From positions 1 to 46,269 of the forward strand of contig JAFRFD010000005.1 of NCBI GenBank assembly GCA_017434525.1: a DNA stretch of 46,269 bases. The letters are read 5' to 3'. Below are positions 43,801-46,269 of the stretch, in pieces (the stretch's first letter is position 1; each line of letters opens with the position of its first letter). The notes under the pieces are model-generated. The model saw only the letters and a program-made list of their open reading frames with translations, ran no database searches and had not been told where the DNA came from. This DNA comes from Methanobrevibacter sp. GTDB lineage: Archaea > Methanobacteriota > Methanobacteria > Methanobacteriales > Methanobacteriaceae. A program made the translations under genes and the position numbers.

Positions 43801-46269
43801 AGTCGTAATGGGAGACACCCAACAATTGCCTCCAACTTCATTCTTTGACCAGATGTCCGATGCCGAAAGTGACGAGGAAGAGGCAACATCACTTGATATG
43901 GAAAGCATTCTGCATTTATGTAAGTTATCATTCCCTGTAAAAATGCTTAAATGGCACTACAGGTCTCGCCATGAATCACTGATTACAGTTTCAAACAGGG
44001 AATTTTATGACAATGATTTATTGGTATATCCGTCCCCATCACACAATGACCCTGAACTTGGTTTAAAATTCCATTATAATCCGAACACCGCATATCACAG
44101 AGGATCCTCATCTGCAAACCCTCTTGAAGCGGAGGATGTTGCTGAGGAGATATTCAATCATTTTGAAAAATATGGTGATACTAAAAGTTTGGGTGTCGGA
44201 ACATTTTCAGTTGCACAAAAGAATGCAATTTTAGAAGCATTGGAGGTAAAACGTAAGGAAAGGCCGGAATTCGAACCTTTATTCTCTGAAAATAAGGAAG
44301 AACGTTTCTTCGTTAAGAACCTTGAAACAATACAAGGTGATGAACGTGATGTCATTCTGATTAGTGTAGGATATGGTTATGACCAGGATGGAAAAATGTC
44401 CTTGAACTTCGGTCCGCTTAACCAGGATGGTGGGGAAAGGCGTTTAAACGTATTGATTACACGTGCAAGAGAAAAATGTGTTGTATTTTCAAACTTCAAA
44501 GCTTATGACATGAAATTAACAGCAAATCCTCCATATGGTGTCAGGTCCCTTAGGGAATTCTTGGAATATGCAGAAAACCTGACTCTTGGAACTAAAATGG
44601 CTGATGAATACTCAAAGGAACCATTTGAAGATGCAATAGCTAGCTTTTTAGAGGAAAACGGCTATACTGTAGATAGACAAATCGGTTGTGCAGGATTTAG
44701 GGTGGATTTAGCTATTGTTGATGATGAAAATCCAGGAAAATACATATTGGGAATTACAACTGATGGAAAAATGTACTCTTCAAGTAAGGTAGCTCGTGAC
44801 AGGGACAGACTTCGTGAACAGGTTTTAACAGGTCTTGGATGGAAATTATATCATTTATGGTCCACTGATTGGTATAGAAACAGAGATTTGGGACGTAAAA
44901 AACTCCTTGAAAATGTTGAAAAGTCAATCAGAAGAACTCGCGAAGAGGAAAAGCGCAGATCTGAAGAGGAGAAAAAATTAGCCGAAAAAAGAAGATTGGA
45001 AGCTGAGAAAAAAGCTGAAGAATTACGTCTGGCCCGTGAAAAAGAAGAAAAAGAACGTGCTGAAAGGGAAGCTGAAGAAAATGAAGTAAATGCTGAAGAT
45101 ATTGGTCCAAGCGACTTTGTTGAAGTTGAAAAAGTTGACGATGGGGATATTTTCGAAAAACCTATTGACGTTTCAGAAATTGATCCGAAGGACTTGTTTG
45201 GTGATGAAGGCGAAACAGTTTCCAGCGAAAAGACTCAAGATAATGCAATAAATGAAGAAGCATCCTCTCAAAAAGAAACTCCTTCAGAGTTTGTAGTTGC
45301 AGATGCTCCTGATGAGGAAGTGAAATATGAAGAGACTCCTTCAGAGTTTGTAGTTGCAGATGCTCCTGATGAGGAAGTGAAATATGAAGAGACTCCTTCA
45401 GAGTTTGTTGTTGATAATGAAGAAGATGTTCCTTCTGATGATAAAGAAAATGATGAAACAATTGAGGAAGCTCCAAACGTTGATGTTGATGATGAAGCTT
45501 CAGGCATCGAACCTGATGAAATAAAACCTGAACCTTCAGTTGATGACAAAGAGGTTTGGGAAGTGGAAGAAGAACCTGCCGCTCAGAATGATGATGCTGA
45601 AGTCTGGGAGTCTGATGATGGGGTTTCACCAGAAGACAATGCTGAAGTCTGGGAAAATGATAGGGATTACTCTGATGATGAATCAGAGCATGTTTCATTT
45701 AAAGAAAAAGTCAAGTCATTCTTTAAACATGATGATGACGGTGAGGATTCATCTAAAAGTTCATTTTTCTCAGGATTATCATTTGAAAAAGATTTAGGTG
45801 AAAATTCAGATTTAGAAGAAGATGAATCTGATGATAAAATAGTTGATGAAAAACAGATTGAAGACGATAAAGTTGATTTGGGTTCTGATGATGACTATAT
45901 TTATGTTGACCACAGCAATGATGAGGTAGCCGAAGACGTTGAGGAATCCTCTCGACCTGATATCAATGATTATGTTTCTAAAGAGCAAACCGATTATTCA
46001 ATTGATGATGAACCAATTGTTGAAGAAGTCAATCATGATAAACCTGCCAATGAAAAGAATATTAAAAAACCTGTCTTCAAAGACAAAATCAATATTAAAA
46101 CCGATGAAACAATTGATGATGATAATTCTGATAAGGTAGAGGATATTAAAGTTGATTTGGGTTCTGATGATGATAATTTTGATAATGTAGATGATGTTAA
46201 AGTTGATTTGGGTTCTGATGATGATAATTTTGATAATGTAGATGATGTTAAAGTTGATTTGGGTTCTGA
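40895..46269 (+). CDS. DUF4011 superfamily I helicase with Vsr-like nuclease domain and acidic repeat tail (3' end missing)
   Basis: At least 1791 residues; it runs off the window. Start ATG with AAAGGG nearby. N-terminal DUF4011 (RRELLDLTLRNQLLNFK). Walker A GPPGTGKS at 314-321, Walker B FDEASQ with D949/E950, motif III GDTQQLPP, ETIQGDERDVILIS and the VLITRAREK motif. A large insertion of about 600 residues separates Walker A and B. A Vsr/DUF559-like endonuclease (about 1248-1340) follows; its usual GIECDG reads GITTDG (T1288). Then a Lys/Glu/Arg coiled coil (about 1346-1396) and a long Asp/Glu-rich tail with tandem repeats. Helicase-DUF4011-Vsr proteins are known antiphage factors (Hhe, as I recall). 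No frameshift seen in the stretches I translated. Confidence 0.88.
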   Translation, partial: MLNKSSNIIEKEFKNLRRELLDLTLRNQLLNFKSRAKTITIVNQSPVNLFQTLVLQDSKMYFVANKKDKKEDKSSVWDHIPFDFSKFSEGDKKLATDLTPKELQKRLYYINNQAKTMLQEQGYNILYLAVGFLEWKDKSKPRQKNKAPLVLIPVAMERKKVGESFNLEWTGEDIQTNISLKAKLLEAGIELPDFQFKRYGEVIDHYIASVRRAVSRMDGWEVNSDVALGFFSFTKFVMYNDLNPEAWADNVDLTKNELIQAIFNPAKNDQEAFREEDIDSQLEYRTMYQVLDADSSQIAAIQDVKAGRNLVVEGPPGTGKSQTIVNLIAELLAEGKSVLFVSEKMAALDVVKDRLTAVGLGKFVLELHSHKTRRKKFLKDLQKATNVRAQEPLNIDQTIRKLETLRRQLDDYSQIIHKPVFAVNLSAFQLYGMKEGADDHFARKGTLMPLVRFENPESVTLKDLDDMKIALENLAELYQTISKENPWSKCSPKSLLPADLREIEMLINDCLVSLDNFLVERGRVYDIYGIKQPDTLNEFQNSLSAFEIIKSQNAELIDGSIIKSGAWNNNNDDAFLLIRELEKYQKYAPALDKFNQSIYQADIDRLIAELHQISNKRFRLFNNNQHIELVERYYAVPVSGSADDIIRELKQAKAIIKIRKNLEANDALGRKYYGGYWHINADSNDLKAIARWMHEFTALVRDGTFSENTIDLMSKDLFDIKPERDLAEYIDAGEEFVRVLSRLKDKLNPRSKLIFKRETGDVPFEAWKEQLYTWRGQLSSLHLWSQYLNTKNALKTSNAKMFVDSIEKRNINKYDIEALVEGNFADSLLNILFVENQELATFVGELHENRIREFKDLDKKILVLNRKRIFHKLNSNIPKIFGGTENPQAKILAGEFTRKSGHMPVRKLLEKAGGMIKQIKPCFMMSPLSIAQYLDPTNEELQFDVVIFDEASQVKPEDALGAFMRGKTAVVMGDTQQLPPTSFFDQMSDAESDEEEATSLDMESILHLCKLSFPVKMLKWHYRSRHESLITVSNREFYDNDLLVYPSPSHNDPELGLKFHYNPNTAYHRGSSSANPLEAEDVAEEIFNHFEKYGDTKSLGVGTFSVAQKNAILEALEVKRKERPEFEPLFSENKEERFFVKNLETIQGDERDVILISVGYGYDQDGKMSLNFGPLNQDGGERRLNVLITRAREKCVVFSNFKAYDMKLTANPPYGVRSLREFLEYAENLTLGTKMADEYSKEPFEDAIASFLEENGYTVDRQIGCAGFRVDLAIVDDENPGKYILGITTDGKMYSSSKVARDRDRLREQVLTGLGWKLYHLWSTDWYRNRDLGRKKLLENVEKSIRRTREEEKRRSEEEKKLAEKRRLEAEKKAEELRLAREKEEKERAEREAEENEVNAEDIGPSDFVEVEKVDDGDIFEKPIDVSEIDPKDLFGDEGETVSSEKTQDNAINEEASSQKETPSEFVVADAPDEEVKYEETPSEFVVADAPDEEVKYEETPSEFVVDNEEDVPSDDKENDETIEEAPNVDVDDEASGIEPDEIKPEPSVDDKEVWEVEEEPAAQNDDAEVWESDDGVSPEDNAEVWENDRDYSDDESEHVSFKEKVKSFFKHDDDGEDSSKSSFFSGLSFEKDLGENSDLEEDESDDKIVDEKQIEDDKVDLGSDDDYIYVDHSNDEVAEDVEESSRPDINDYVSKEQTDYSIDDEPIVEEVNHDKPANEKNIKKPVFKDKINIKTDETIDDDNSDKVEDIKVDLGSDDDNFDNVDDVKVDLGSDDDNFDNVDDVKVDLGS
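45278..45415 (+). repeat. 57-base tandem repeat in helicase tail
   Basis: Units 45278-45334 and 45335-45391 look identical (19 codons, TPSEFVVADAPDEEVKYEE), followed by a partial third copy to about 45415. In frame with the helicase coding sequence. Confidence 0.85.
46148..46269 (+). repeat. 51-base tandem repeat at window end
   Basis: Units 46148-46198 and 46199-46249 are the same 17 codons (KVDLGSDDDNFDNVDDV); a third copy begins at 46250 and is cut by the window end. A diverged copy (KVDLGSDDDYIY) lies at 45869. In frame with the helicase. Confidence 0.85.

Noticed and set aside
45162..45698. Minus-strand frames opposite the helicase tail
   Set aside because: They are His/Gln/Leu- or Ser-rich shadows of the acidic plus-strand repeats, with no start signals.
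45278..46269. CRISPR-like regular repeats
   Set aside because: The 57- and 51-base units are directly tandem without spacers and in frame as acidic protein repeats.

Overview
The window looks like a chromosomal segment of a Methanobrevibacter-type methanogenic archaeon (order Methanobacteriales). It is strongly AT-rich. It carries archaea-specific genes: deoxyhypusine synthase, L37Ae, RNA polymerase subunit P, a Brix protein, Pcc1, prefoldin beta and archaeal-type riboflavin synthase. It also carries the methanofuran gene mfnB and very large adhesin-like surface proteins with parallel beta-helix and Ig-like repeats, which are typical of that genus. Starts are often preceded by GGTGA/GGAGG-type ribosome binding sites, promoters by TTTATATA-like TATA boxes, and gene ends by hairpins or oligo-T runs. 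The species is inferred, not proven.

Layout. Positions 1-15.2 kb hold three consecutive secreted adhesin-like genes, each closed by its own hairpin-plus-T terminator. The first two share a beta-helix module. From 15.4 to 19.8 kb lie a DUF371 gene, tRNA-Leu(GAG), galU, a ferredoxin-fused aldo/keto reductase, and a compact cluster of a Cys-rich 69-residue protein, a radical SAM/SPASM enzyme and a 40-residue Cys protein. That cluster is a likely peptide-modification system. From 19.8 to 25.7 kb there is a CPC-type metal P-type ATPase behind a duplicated promoter with repeated AGTAATACT boxes, then hisG, an HTH-CBS regulator, deoxyhypusine synthase and a membrane protein. From 25.7 to 29.4 kb, a small DUF5654 membrane protein and pyrF are on the minus strand, followed by the cobalt ECF transporter cbiMNQO on plus.

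From 29.5 to 35.3 kb come ribC, a GT2 glycosyltransferase with a DUF2304 partner, a LutA/LutB-like iron-sulfur pair, mfnB and guaB. From 35.5 to 37.4 kb is the conserved archaeal information-processing cluster rpl37ae-rpoP-Brix-pcc1-pfdB-DUF3194. A 627-base gene-free stretch (37446-38072) follows. It carries a second copy of the AGTAATACT-N24-AGTAATACT promoter arrangement and two candidate structured RNAs, one of which exposes a sequence complementary to the Shine-Dalgarno motif. Then come a HisA/HisF-related gene, a small convergent membrane protein, a CDF cation exporter and a PfkB-family kinase. The window ends inside a very long DUF4011-type superfamily I helicase with a Vsr-like nuclease domain, whose usual catalytic glutamate appears to be replaced, and a long acidic repeat tail.

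Most promising for something undescribed: (1) the AGTAATACT-N24-AGTAATACT promoter architecture, seen three times at exactly the same spacing, linking a metal ATPase to a non-coding transcript; (2) the two candidate RNAs at 37.5-38.05 kb; (3) the Cys-rich peptide/radical SAM/40-aa cluster; (4) the helicase-nuclease with a degenerate nuclease motif and acidic repeat tail.
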